A stretch of 64,000 bases of DNA from a virus. The notes beneath the pieces were generated by a model, which was not told the DNA's origin, ran no database searches, and worked only from the letters and a program-made list of their open reading frames with translations. The translations under genes were made by a program, and so were the position numbers. Positions 18,158-29,500 of the stretch are shown here, piece by piece. The stretch spans positions 1-64,000 of IMG/VR virus record IMGVR_UViG_3300049215_000171, one strand, 5' to 3'. Numbering within the stretch: position 1 is the stretch's first letter; the number at the start of each line of letters is the position of its first letter.

Positions 18158-20314
18158 ATGCCTTGTACACCACTCCCAGAAAGTAATGTAGTAGCACCAT
18201 CGGAAGGTAGTTTTCCCGGTAGTAGCGGTTTTGCCGTCACGTTACCTAATTATAATATTCCGTTCGCGCCTTCTCCGTTAGAAGACTTAACGTCGATATT
18301 TAATAAAATTAGCTTCATACTTCCTCCTGGAATATTAAAACCAAAAATGGAACCTAATGTTATTATTGATGTGTATGGGGCAGTCAATAGTCTTTTGGAA
18401 AAATTTAGTCCATTCCTAATGTTATATAAATTTTTTCTTCCAGTATTAAATTTAATATTATGTATTATAGAGGTTTTGTGTTCATTATTAAATCCGTTTA
18501 CACTTGGTTCTGCAATTAGCAATTTATTTCGTAATTGTATACCTGAGTTTCTTTCAATTTTTCCGGCATTCGCAATACCTATCATGTTAATATCACTGTT
18601 GTTATTAATATTAGCTTTGGTAGAATATTTAATAACACGAATAATAGGTATAATTGAGGTTATTCTTGATAACCTAAATATATTAGGAAAAGCCGTAGCA
18701 AGATTAGATAATGACAGTATAATAGGAATTGTTCAAAAAATTGGTGATTTATTGTGCTCATTGCAAAATTTGTTTGTTGTTTTCGGTGTTCTAACAACCA
18801 TATTACAAATTATAAAAGCTATATTGAGTTTAGGATTTAAAATTCCGCCCTGTGATTCAAGCGGTGGAAATCCTAGCCCTTGCTGTAGCCCAGAATATTG
18901 TCCAGATTTCATTAAAAATAATAGCGATATAACCAGTAATACGGGAACATTTTTATATTATAATGAAGTTGGTATTGATTCAGGACTAACATTACCTCAA
19001 TTTTATCCAGCGATTATATCATCAATAAGATCAGAAAGCTGGCAGTTTTATGATCCAAACCTTTCTCAAAATAAATCATTTATCAATATAGTTAAAGCAT
19101 ACGATTTACCAGCTGGAATAAATAAGATATTTTTTCCTGGAGGAACTAATTTTATAGAAACTACATCTCCATCATCTACCCCATATGTTATCAGTTTTAG
19201 GTTTTTTTACGTTCCGGCGGATTTTAGTTTTAACCCAACGGATCCAAAGGGTCCGAGATATATGAGAGTTGCCAATGCCATAGTGCAAAGTCCACCTACA
19301 ATTGGTGTGACATCGTATAATAATAATTTAGTTGCTCCGTTTTCTGGCACATTGAATTTAGTAGGAGGTGTTATTACAGAAGATGATGGTTCTCCTATCC
19401 TTGATTCTCAAGGAAGAACCATATCATTAAATACATTTATACATCAAAGTCCCAGTGCCATTCCGGCGCATTCTAGTCCGACATATCCAAATGATGGATA
19501 TTTGTTTTCGGATGTATCGTATAAATTTACTATTAACCATGAGGTTCTAGTTGGTGAAAGTCTTATAACACTTGGGTGTATACCGGAAGTAGCGTTCAAT
19601 AAAAATTTTATTAATGCCACCATAGGGGCTCAATTTAATGGTAATGTAGCTAAATTATCAGGAATATCATTACCAGATATTGGTGGTATACAAGATAGTA
19701 TTATAAATGCTATAACATTATATAGACAAAGCGTATCTATCGAAACAACTAATGAGTTTCAAACAACCGTTTTAGGATTACTTAATGATCTAATGCAACA
19801 AACTAATAGCTCACTTGCTCAAGTGATTCCGGCATCATATGATCAGTATAATAGTTCTTTTTACTTGGATACAAGCATACAATTTATTACCCAACCTATA
19901 ACAGTTTTCGTTTCAATTAATGAAAGTTCATCGCAATCTTTGACAAATAATTTAACATCAGACGTTGCAATATCTATTGCGTCTCAGATTTCAGCAAGCG
20001 TTTCACTTGGAAAAATTAGCTCATTTTCATATGATGGATATCAATTATTTACTGCTCAGATAATAAGTGATGTTGTTGGAAATGGAACAATAAAAGTTGC
20101 TTTTGATAATAACTATATTAGTATATTATCAAATCCTTCGGACATAACTCAAACTCCATCTGTATCAGTAAAAGAATTACCATATACATTTGTATATTCA
20201 CCATCTATATCTGGCGTTGGTACAGGTATTGATGGGTCAGGTTCAGATGGTGGTTCTCCAAGAAGAGATGATGGAGATATTGCAAGAGACGGATCAGATG
20301 ATATTGGGAGTTAA
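18158..20314 (+). CDS. Baseplate-region protein with multiple hydrophobic helices
   Basis: A 718-residue protein. Residues 85-112, 131-158, 160-171 and 200-228 are strongly hydrophobic (for example LMLYKFFLPVLNLILCII and IPIMLISLLLLILALVEYLI). A Cys/Pro-rich linker follows near residues 231-250 (PCDSSGG, CCSPEYCP). The rest (250-718) is beta-rich and polar, ending in an Asp/Gly/Ser-rich acidic tail. Transmembrane-type helices are unusual inside the baseplate gene run. The protein could insert into the host membrane during DNA delivery, or the helices could be buried in a trimer. No family is recognised. Confidence 0.55.
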   Translation: MPCTPLPESNVVAPSEGSFPGSSGFAVTLPNYNIPFAPSPLEDLTSIFNKISFILPPGILKPKMEPNVIIDVYGAVNSLLEKFSPFLMLYKFFLPVLNLILCIIEVLCSLLNPFTLGSAISNLFRNCIPEFLSIFPAFAIPIMLISLLLLILALVEYLITRIIGIIEVILDNLNILGKAVARLDNDSIIGIVQKIGDLLCSLQNLFVVFGVLTTILQIIKAILSLGFKIPPCDSSGGNPSPCCSPEYCPDFIKNNSDITSNTGTFLYYNEVGIDSGLTLPQFYPAIISSIRSESWQFYDPNLSQNKSFINIVKAYDLPAGINKIFFPGGTNFIETTSPSSTPYVISFRFFYVPADFSFNPTDPKGPRYMRVANAIVQSPPTIGVTSYNNNLVAPFSGTLNLVGGVITEDDGSPILDSQGRTISLNTFIHQSPSAIPAHSSPTYPNDGYLFSDVSYKFTINHEVLVGESLITLGCIPEVAFNKNFINATIGAQFNGNVAKLSGISLPDIGGIQDSIINAITLYRQSVSIETTNEFQTTVLGLLNDLMQQTNSSLAQVIPASYDQYNSSFYLDTSIQFITQPITVFVSINESSSQSLTNNLTSDVAISIASQISASVSLGKISSFSYDGYQLFTAQIISDVVGNGTIKVAFDNNYISILSNPSDITQTPSVSVKELPYTFVYSPSISGVGTGIDGSGSDGGSPRRDDGDIARDGSDDIGS

Positions 20315-20316
20315 AA

Positions 20317-21963
20317 ATGAGTAATGATAACTCAAATAATAATTATTTCAATGATAATTCGTCACTAGATAATACGCAGTCCAAATATAAAAATGATCAA
20401 GATATTTTAAATATAGATTTCGATACATTATATGATAATTTTATTGTTCCAATAGATGCACTGCGAAGTCATTTTAATGCTTTAGTTCCAAACTCTCAAG
20501 AACTGAATACACCGCAGTACCAGGAATCTAGGTGTCATGCATTCTATCGCATGATAGGGTTTCCAGTTGTGGCAGATAGTGATAATTTTTATAGTCCTGG
20601 GTACGATCCAAATCTTAATACTGATAAAGATTCATTAGATGCATATCAAAAAATAGCAAAAAGTGTATCTGACAATTTAATTTTAACGTCTCAGTTTGCA
20701 TATAGAGAACAACAAGTACAAATTTATTTTAAGAAAATATTTTCATCTGGTGGTACTCAAGCTCAGCAAATAACACTTGGATCTCTTTTTATAAGATCAT
20801 TTGCTCAACAGCTAGGTAATACTCAACCATTAGTTGATGATCCTAATAAGAATCAATCAATTGACGAGCGTGTTCAAGAACTTAATAAAATATTCACCAT
20901 CATTCCATCAATACTAGTCACTAGGCACCCAATTAAGCCCTTCATAGTTGATCCGAGAATAGATATGTCAGTTAGGCCAATAGTAAATAGGATTTGTGCT
21001 CCATTTTTGAATGACAAATCGCAAACTAAAATATTTGGATCGACAACCGGTTCTTCTGATAATTTAAAACGACCTTACATAGAAAAAGTTATTACTACCA
21101 GATATAATAATAAAAATCTTACTCTAAATCAAGGTAATGATGTAATAAATGCTATATTTGAAGATATAACAGCAAATCCGGCACAAACAGATCAGGATTT
21201 GGTTAAGGCCGTAGCGGATCCGCTTGGACAATTATATAGTTCGGAACTAAAAATTTTTGGTGATTATATTAAAATAATACAAATTATAATAGATAAATTA
21301 ATTGATTCAATTAATAATATACAAAAAGCCAGGCAAAAAATAAACTTTGAACCAATACCAGATCCAAATAACGGTATAGAAAGCGGTACGGATGGTGGGA
21401 CAATTAATCCCCCGATTGCTAATGATAAAAATAATAAATTTATTGAAAATCAAATAATTCAATTAAATCAAAAGAAAATTTTAAATGATATTCAGTTTGA
21501 TACTGGGTTAGATGGCGTGCCAGATCAAGGTGATTTTGTGTTTTCTAATTTAGATGATACTGTATTTTCAGTAAATAAAAATATTAATAAATCTTTTGAT
21601 GATAACTTAAAAAACTTAAATGATTTAAGAGATCAAATAGGTAATGCTGGTATAAATTACTTAAGAAATATTGAAATAATAATGGGCGAATTTAGTGGGC
21701 TCGGTCTTATAGATATAATAGCAATACAGGCAACGTTATGGATTATGGATCCGCTAGCTTTGCTAGGTTTAATTGATAAAAGGGCTATTGATAGAATAAA
21801 TACATATAGATTCGATATGAATTTACATGATATAGTGGAATCGGATATTCCTGATGTAGTAACATCACTGGCTGAATTTGAAAAAACTCTATCAAATGTA
21901 TATCTTTTTATACAAAAATACTATGATAATGTCAATAATGGAACAGCATCTATCGCCCAATAG
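20317..21963 (+). CDS. Baseplate-region structural protein, unrecognised
   Basis: A 548-residue polar protein with an Asn/Asp-rich N-terminus (first 35 residues) and several helical segments (IKIIQIIIDKLIDSINNIQKA; IQATLWIMDPLALLGLIDK). It starts 2 bases after the preceding stop and sits just before the gp25-like gene, so it is most likely a baseplate component. No domain or catalytic motif is recognised. Confidence 0.5.
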   Translation: MSNDNSNNNYFNDNSSLDNTQSKYKNDQDILNIDFDTLYDNFIVPIDALRSHFNALVPNSQELNTPQYQESRCHAFYRMIGFPVVADSDNFYSPGYDPNLNTDKDSLDAYQKIAKSVSDNLILTSQFAYREQQVQIYFKKIFSSGGTQAQQITLGSLFIRSFAQQLGNTQPLVDDPNKNQSIDERVQELNKIFTIIPSILVTRHPIKPFIVDPRIDMSVRPIVNRICAPFLNDKSQTKIFGSTTGSSDNLKRPYIEKVITTRYNNKNLTLNQGNDVINAIFEDITANPAQTDQDLVKAVADPLGQLYSSELKIFGDYIKIIQIIIDKLIDSINNIQKARQKINFEPIPDPNNGIESGTDGGTINPPIANDKNNKFIENQIIQLNQKKILNDIQFDTGLDGVPDQGDFVFSNLDDTVFSVNKNINKSFDDNLKNLNDLRDQIGNAGINYLRNIEIIMGEFSGLGLIDIIAIQATLWIMDPLALLGLIDKRAIDRINTYRFDMNLHDIVESDIPDVVTSLAEFEKTLSNVYLFIQKYYDNVNNGTASIAQ

Positions 21964-22015
21964 AGTATTATTTGGCTAAAATAATAATAATTTGGCATAT
22001 TTTATAGGTGTATCT

Positions 22016-22441
22016 ATGTCTTTTGACTTGAAGGTATTAAATGGTGATTTAGTTATTGCAAATTCTGATTTTGCTATCGTACAAGGTAATGATAAATTGG
22101 TTCAAGATTTGCTTAAAATAGCTTTAACTGAGGCTGGCGGAAACGTTCTAAATCCCTGGTACGGAACACTAATTTCTAAATCTTTAATAGGATCCGTTCT
22201 ACAAAATGATATTTTATTATCAGTAGCACAAACGCAATTGCAAAATGCTATAGAGAATTTGAAAAAATTGCAAAATTTACAGGTGGCATCGGGGCAGTCT
22301 GTTTCACCAGATGAGCAAATAGCTTTTATTCAAAATATATCGATAACACAAAGTCCTTTTGACCCACGCCTATATCAAACAACAATAAATGTTTTGAGTA
22401 GGTCATTTGGTAAAGTAAGTGCAACTTTTATGGTTCCTTAA
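22016..22441 (+). CDS. gp25-like baseplate wedge protein
   Basis: A 141-residue protein. I chose ATG 22016 over an upstream TTG (21992) because AGGTG lies 6 bases before it and the family usually begins near this point. It has the gp25/GpW lysozyme-like wedge features: a short N-terminal strand pair, then the LVQDLLKIALTEAGGNVLNP helix with a WYGT loop, and a terminal strand TTINVLSRSFGKVSATF. gp25 is the most conserved wedge protein of contractile injection systems and contacts the sheath. The J-like gene follows directly, the usual order. Confidence 0.82.
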   Translation: MSFDLKVLNGDLVIANSDFAIVQGNDKLVQDLLKIALTEAGGNVLNPWYGTLISKSLIGSVLQNDILLSVAQTQLQNAIENLKKLQNLQVASGQSVSPDEQIAFIQNISITQSPFDPRLYQTTINVLSRSFGKVSATFMVP

Positions 22442-22459
22442 TATGTAAGGTTAAATAAT

Positions 22460-25400
22460 ATGGTAACAATTAAATCCACAAATGAGATCATTCTTAGCCT
22501 TATTGATTTTTTCAATACGGCTCAGCCTAACTTGGATCTTAAACCTGGAACTGTTGCAAGAGATTTAATTGTTGATGCTCCTGCCTCCCAGCTTGCATTA
22601 TTATATGATGAGATAGGTAAAATATCCAACCTTCAATCATTAAGATTGGTATCAGGAAGTGATCTTGATAAACTTGCTCAAAATTATGGCGTTACTAGAA
22701 AAATAGCAACAAAATCATCTGGTATAGCGTTGTTAACATTTAATTCAATTCCGGCTGTAATTGCAATTAACGCTAATTCACTAATAACATCAACTAGTGG
22801 CTCAACATTTGTTGTATTAAATGGTATAAGCGTAGATCCATCCAATGCTAATTTTTATAAATCAATTGCTACAAAATATCAGAGCGCCCTTGGTTTTTTG
22901 AATATAACAGATCAATATGCGGTAGAGGTCTCAGTTCAAGCTACAACTGCTGGTAGTGCAGGCAATGTATCTCAATATTCTTTAAATCAAACATCCATCG
23001 CAGGCGTTTCAAATGTCACTAATACATTCCCATTTACTGGCGGTAATGATCAGGAAAATGATGCAACTTTTAGAAATAGAGTTTTAGCTATATTTAGTGG
23101 TTCTAATATAGGAACCGCCTTAGGATATAAAAATCTTGTTTTGTCCAATACAGCAGTATCTGATGCCGTAGTTATAGGTCCGGGAAATCCGTTAATGACA
23201 CGTGATGGTACTCAGGTAGTTAAAAATTCTGACGGTAGTTATACTATAATATCAGAAGGTACCGGTGGCAAAGTAGATATTGTAATCCTTGGAAGTATTT
23301 TGACACAATTTATAAATACATATATATATATAGATCAGAGTAATAATAATGATCCGACTAATACGGCAAACATAATTGTGTTAGGACAAATTCCAGCAGA
23401 CGTAAATAAGACTGTTACACAAAAAAGAATTGACGATATTGCTAATGGAGTTTTACCGGCACAACCAGTAGAATCAATTTTGCAAGTTACCGGCTCTCTT
23501 AGTGGTAGTAATTTCGTCCCTAAAACAATAGACAGCTTGGGAAGGATTTCTGGTAATTATGAGTTAATAAAAGATACAGGGGTATATGGGGGAAGTCCTT
23601 GGGGATTTGATAAATTTCATTGGGTATCTAATAAAATTTCTCTTTTTCAAGAAGATAGGGTTAAATCAAAATTTAACGGTCAAGATGCCACAACATATTC
23701 GGATGTTATTAGTATATCACAAATCAAACAAAATATATTTATACTAAGCGAAAATAGTAACATATCAACGAGTGATAATTCAATAATTCAATTACTTCAT
23801 ACACCAATTACAAATGTGACGCGTGTGTTCAATGTTAATACCGGTGAAACCTATATAATAACTAATCAAAATTTAGATGGTACTGGCAGTGTGAATACTA
23901 CGGGCAGAATTCAAATTAGTGGTAATACATTACCGGCGTCTAGTAATATTCTACAAGTTGACTACACATGGATAGACAGTTATGATCCATATAGTGATTA
24001 TGATGGTAAATTTTTAAATAATAATCCTCGGCCTGTTACTGACAGTGTTGATTGGGGTATTTCCAATGTAGTTAGAAATGAACGAGTATTATTTTCCATG
24101 AACCCAACAAGTACATTTTTTGTTGGAACCATGAAACATCCAGTATCTACCGTAGTATCAGCAAATTATTTTAGTTTTACTAGTGGTACGGTGGTCGCAA
24201 GTACCGTCCCAAATTTTCCATTACGGTTACAGGTTATTTTATCCCCAATTGATAATGCAATTAATTCAATTGAAAGTATTAAGTTAACTAATTCAGATCA
24301 AGAGGTATATAATACTGCTGAAAATGATGGAATTATAATTAATAATAGAATTGTGGTAGGAATACAAATAAAATATAGTACAATTATAATTTTACCAACT
24401 GATACATTAGCAACACTTGGGAGTTTAATATCAATAACTTATAATCAGCAGGATTCATTCAACGCTACTAATTCAACTGGAAGTTTCTCTTCTAATCAAA
24501 TAACCATACCAGTTTTAAATATCCCAATATCAACTCAATCAGTATATCTTGATGTCACGTATTTAACGGCATTACCAGATTTACTATCAGTTGGTATAAC
24601 GGGATTTCCGATCAGTAGGTCTGGCAATGGATATCTGTTAAATACGAATACTGGATCAACTAATACCATAAAATCAAATACCTTAAAAAGAGAAAATCAA
24701 ACAGTTCAAATAAATGGCAGTAATCAAAATTATATAACATTAAGTATACCATCATCCGATTTTTCTTTGATACAATCACAAGTTGTGTTAGTAATAGATT
24801 TAGTTTCTAATAAGGAAATATGGAATAATGATTTTCCAGGTTCAATTGTTAATACCGGTTCAGCATACCAATTAATATTTTCCGGGTTTAATTCACCAGC
24901 TGTTGGTGACAATGTATTGGTTATGTATTTTGCCGATGACATAAGAAGATTTCAACCATTTACATATAATAATGTAATAATGAATACAAGTTCTCAAAAT
25001 CTATTATTTGATTTTACAAATAATAATTTTTATGTGCCCATACATAATTTTATTATTGAAAATAACATTACTTTTAATATTATTGACAATACAACCGGAT
25101 TATCCGTGGCATCCGCATCTGATGGATATATACAATCAGTATCATCAAATTCTTCAGTAGCCACTTTTTCTAGTGTATCATTTAATTTTTCTAACATAGA
25201 TGACTTATTGGGCAAATCAATTAAATTAATTAATACATTAAATATAAATAATACAGGCTATTATAGTATATCATCATATAATATATCAAGTAACTTAATA
25301 ACAATACAGTTTGTAATGGATAATTTATCCATAAATCAAATTAGTATAATTAGAATTGCTGATAATAAGGATTTGTGGACAACCGCTGGTATAATAGATT

Positions 25401-26551
25401 ATTCTAATAATACTTTAATTTTACCATCTAATATTTTAGCGTCACAAGGTGACGCCGTCGAAGTTGTAATTTTTTCAAGTAAAAATTTACATCAATCACC
25501 AACTAAGCTTTCAATTACAGTATCAGATCAAATATCTAATTCTGGTATAATAACAGCTTCTGGCACAACAGTTACACAGGTAGCTAGTGTTGTTTATACA
25601 TCTATAAATAATGGGTTAAAGCAAAACGCACTTGAGGCATTTAAAACATTTTTAAATTTGAGTTCAACATCGGTAATACCGTCTAATATCTATATGATTA
25701 GAGTGGTTAAGGTTGAAAAAGTTAGCACGACAACCGGAAATCAAGTGTTAAGTACCATAACAAACTATGATGTGTTGAATACAAAGGTAAGTAATAATAT
25801 ATTATATGCTAATGAAATGATTCTTGATGCATCATTACAAAATACAGAGTACGTTCTTCCATCAACAACAAATAATATAACAAATGCGCCAGTTATAGGA
25901 GATAAATTACGAATTACTTTTTATTATGCTACAGATAATGATTTTGAAAATGTATATTTTACAAAGAATGGCACGCTGTATACTAACAAAAAATTTGCAT
26001 TTTTAGATCAGCTATATGCATCCAGCGGATTTAACACATCTCAATCTACAAGATTTACAGTTTCATTTTTTACTCAACCCGCTACTGGCTCACGATATAC
26101 CGCATATTATGATTATTTAGCACCAAAACAAAATGAAAGAATATTAATACAGTACAATTATAATTCTTTAATAACCAATACTACATTTACTGTTGAAGGA
26201 GCAAGACCAATAAACGCTGACGTTTTAGTTAGGGAGGCTAAACAATTACTCATTGATGCAACATTAAATATCGTTGTTAGCCCTAACTCTACAAATTCTT
26301 CTGCTATAGTTATTCAAAATGTTAAAAATGCGGTTATATCCACAATAAATACAAATACATTAGGAGATGTGTTGAATGCTTCACAGTTAATTTCGTCCGC
26401 ACAGGCAGTAAGCGGTGTTGAACGCGTTAGAATATTATATTTTAATATAGATGGCCAACCTGGCCAAGTATTAACAATTACCGCACAAGCAGATCAATAT
26501 TTGGTAGCGAATACGGTAACTATTGGTCAAGAAAGTATTACAGGTGGCTAA
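22460..26551 (+). CDS. Baseplate J-like wedge protein (gp6-type), enlarged
   Basis: A 1363-residue protein. The N-terminal 250 residues are J-like: DLKPGTVARDLIVDAPASQL, a LRLVSGSDLDKLAQNYG helix, then the PFTGGNDQENDATFRNRVLA signature. The C-terminus also fits: REAKQLLIDATLNIVVSPNS and INTNTLGDVLNASQLI. Between them (about 400-1200) lie inserted beta modules, including two copies of a LWxxxG-type module (about nt 24770-24960 and 25350-25480) and one strand-rich module (25140-25330). Related modules occur in the downstream giant protein. J proteins form the wedge ring of the baseplate, so the insertions probably sit on the outside. Confidence 0.85.
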   Translation: MVTIKSTNEIILSLIDFFNTAQPNLDLKPGTVARDLIVDAPASQLALLYDEIGKISNLQSLRLVSGSDLDKLAQNYGVTRKIATKSSGIALLTFNSIPAVIAINANSLITSTSGSTFVVLNGISVDPSNANFYKSIATKYQSALGFLNITDQYAVEVSVQATTAGSAGNVSQYSLNQTSIAGVSNVTNTFPFTGGNDQENDATFRNRVLAIFSGSNIGTALGYKNLVLSNTAVSDAVVIGPGNPLMTRDGTQVVKNSDGSYTIISEGTGGKVDIVILGSILTQFINTYIYIDQSNNNDPTNTANIIVLGQIPADVNKTVTQKRIDDIANGVLPAQPVESILQVTGSLSGSNFVPKTIDSLGRISGNYELIKDTGVYGGSPWGFDKFHWVSNKISLFQEDRVKSKFNGQDATTYSDVISISQIKQNIFILSENSNISTSDNSIIQLLHTPITNVTRVFNVNTGETYIITNQNLDGTGSVNTTGRIQISGNTLPASSNILQVDYTWIDSYDPYSDYDGKFLNNNPRPVTDSVDWGISNVVRNERVLFSMNPTSTFFVGTMKHPVSTVVSANYFSFTSGTVVASTVPNFPLRLQVILSPIDNAINSIESIKLTNSDQEVYNTAENDGIIINNRIVVGIQIKYSTIIILPTDTLATLGSLISITYNQQDSFNATNSTGSFSSNQITIPVLNIPISTQSVYLDVTYLTALPDLLSVGITGFPISRSGNGYLLNTNTGSTNTIKSNTLKRENQTVQINGSNQNYITLSIPSSDFSLIQSQVVLVIDLVSNKEIWNNDFPGSIVNTGSAYQLIFSGFNSPAVGDNVLVMYFADDIRRFQPFTYNNVIMNTSSQNLLFDFTNNNFYVPIHNFIIENNITFNIIDNTTGLSVASASDGYIQSVSSNSSVATFSSVSFNFSNIDDLLGKSIKLINTLNINNTGYYSISSYNISSNLITIQFVMDNLSINQISIIRIADNKDLWTTAGIIDYSNNTLILPSNILASQGDAVEVVIFSSKNLHQSPTKLSITVSDQISNSGIITASGTTVTQVASVVYTSINNGLKQNALEAFKTFLNLSSTSVIPSNIYMIRVVKVEKVSTTTGNQVLSTITNYDVLNTKVSNNILYANEMILDASLQNTEYVLPSTTNNITNAPVIGDKLRITFYYATDNDFENVYFTKNGTLYTNKKFAFLDQLYASSGFNTSQSTRFTVSFFTQPATGSRYTAYYDYLAPKQNERILIQYNYNSLITNTTFTVEGARPINADVLVREAKQLLIDATLNIVVSPNSTNSSAIVIQNVKNAVISTINTNTLGDVLNASQLISSAQAVSGVERVRILYFNIDGQPGQVLTITAQADQYLVANTVTIGQESITGG

Positions 26552-29500
26552 TTTAAGAATCATAAATGTGTTAGTAATTAATAGTACAACTATTAGTGCT
26601 AAATTTTCTGAAAATTTAAATGAGCAAATAAACTCATCTAATATTGTTTTAAATTCACAAACGCCAGGAGTTTTAGATCCATCTGTTGTAAATGTAGATG
26701 TTAATGATGATACGCTTAATATCACTGTTCAGCCGTTAGTTCCTCAAGGTGCATATTTTATAATATTTCAATCTTCCAGTGAAGTATTATTTAATTCTTT
26801 AAATGGTGATGCTACTATTCTAAATGATGGTGTAACAAATCGGCAATTAATATTAGGCCCACTGGATTCAAGTAATCCTGTTCAACAATATCTTATTAAT
26901 TTTTTGAGAAATAATGTATATAATTTAGATAGTCCATCAGTAATATCAAATTATATTCAAGGGTTATCTTTAATATTATCTAAATCATTATATGATATAC
27001 GACAGACAAAAAATGAAAATTATCTAACGACGTTGATAACAGATGAATCAAAAACGAGAGGATCTGGACCATATGACAGATTAAATGAAGAAAGCGCCTA
27101 TGAGGTTTTGAGGGTGGGGAAAAATCCTACTACCGATCCAGTTAAACAATTAACTTCTTTATCCTCGTTTCCCGCATATCCAGTATCATTGCAATCTGCG
27201 AATTATTCAGAAAATTTATCTGTATCTTTCACAGATAAAATTGGATTTTTTAATATAGATACTTTTACAATTAATTTTACTAAAAATTTTATAATTATTG
27301 TAAATAGTATATCATTTGTATATAACTCTTCTTTACCTCCATATATATATGATATATCTAAATACGGATATCAAATATTAAATTCAAAATATGATCCCGA
27401 TAATGCTTTCACATATTACTTGCTCTCTAATAATCAGATAATTATAAATAAAGAAATACTAAATGATTTAAATTTTTCAACTGAAAATATTGGATATGTT
27501 GAAGTAATGTATCAGTATATGGATACTGGAAAAAATTTAGATCCATCTTCCCTAGTTATTGACACCGTTTTGTTTTCTGGGCGCGAAGTATTACCACCAT
27601 TAGAAAATACATTTACATTAGTTCATGCACCAATAGTTACCAATACGGATACCATTGGTAATATTGGTAGTGTTATTTTTACGGATCCCAATCAGTTTCC
27701 AGAGTCAAATATACCACATCCAGCATTTTTATATGAAATACCGTTTAGATTAGATTATTTACCTGCACAAATAGGAGAGTATTCTGTAGATTATACTTCT
27801 GGCAATGTATATGTTTATGGCCAAGATAATAATAAAACCGGGACCGGAGCGTATCCACCATTAGCGACTTACTATTATAGATATATTTTTAAATCTGAAA
27901 TAGATTATGTTTATGATTCTGATAGTTTTGAGTTAATAGCATTGCCAAATGGTAGTTTAATCGGTTCTTCTGCTAATATAACATTTAATTATGAGCAAGT
28001 ATTAGCTCAGGGTATAGATTACACGGTTGCCACTCATATTGAAGTATTAAGTGAATTTATACAAAATAGATTAACTGCAATTAATACTATTCAGCCATTA
28101 AATTTTCCAGTAACAGATGTATTTAGAATATTTAATCAAACTAGCGGTGAAGTATATAATGTGTTAAGGTGGACAAATAATAAAATATTTTTTAGTTATA
28201 TTAAAGCCCCCAATATAGTTAGTATAACCGGGGAGCGGGCGTCATTTCAAAATATTTCAAATGAATCCCTTTCTGTAAATGGTGTAATGACGGTTGCTGG
28301 CGGAAATATATTTAAATTTTATCTTAAAAATAATAATATAATTTCTTTATCTCAGGATGAGATAGGATCATTTTTTAACTCAAGCGTTACATTTTCTAAT
28401 TTGAATATTTTTAAACAAGAATTATATTTTGACAATTTTTTAAGTGAAAATCAAAACATATCCAAATTACAAAATATTGGAGATTATCAAATTGATTATA
28501 CTAATGGTATAGTGTGGTGTTATGTGTTAGAAACACAATCGTTTCTTGTAGGATCAGTATCATATAAACGAGGATATATAGCACCATCATTTCCGCATAT
28601 AATATCAGTTGATGATATTTATTATCAGTTAAACGTGTTAAATAAGAAAACAAAACAATTTCAATATAAAAATTTTGCCGATGGAAGTATTTTACCAACC
28701 TCTTTTGATATTGCTAATGAAGGATTTTTAAATAATAATTTTGATTATCCATATATTATAAATAATAATCAAATTGGAACATTCATTAATACAATTTTTA
28801 CGCCCGGAATTTCTAGTTATATTGGATATATAAGAGGAATATATGAGTATCAAGATTTAGCCAATAATATTATACCAATAAATTTTTCTCAACTGGCAAC
28901 GTTTAATGGTAAAAATATAACCGTATCATCAATCTCGTTTAATGAATATCATTCTATTCAATTCGATGGTATTAATTATTATATATTTGCTAATACACCG
29001 CTTTTTTATATTTCACCTAATATTACATTAAATATTCAAATTAAAAGGCTTTCGGATAATGTCCAATTATGGGATAATTCTGGCTCTGTTGTAACCGGGA
29101 ATCCATTTAAATTGATTTTATCTGGTATAAATGCACCACAAATTAATGACGCTGTTGAACTAACTTATTCATACACAATTAATAATGTATCTAGAGTTAT
29201 TGTAGATTATGATAAGGGCGGATATTACATAAGTTATACTTATCTGGCAGATGAAATAGTTATTAGTTATGAATATGGGGATAATATATTAGATTTTAGT
29301 AAATCGATGGTTTTAAATGAAGGCGATACATATTATGCTACATATAGAGTTGGTGCTTTAAGAGACGCTTTACTTAAAAATTTTGGAACATTGATAAATA
29401 TACCAATATTAAATAGTTTAGACGTTTCTTTTGAAAGGGAAAGATATAGAGATGCTCTTATAGGTGCTATGAACACTTTCCCTAGTGGGCCAACCGTGTC

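Noticed and set aside
21992-22015. TTG start for the gp25-like protein
   Set aside because: ATG 22016 has a well-placed AGGTG and gives the usual family N-terminus.
26523-26543. TTG start for the giant LamG protein
   Set aside because: GTG 26544 overlaps the upstream stop in the common GTGGCTAA style, and the seven extra residues do not look part of the protein.
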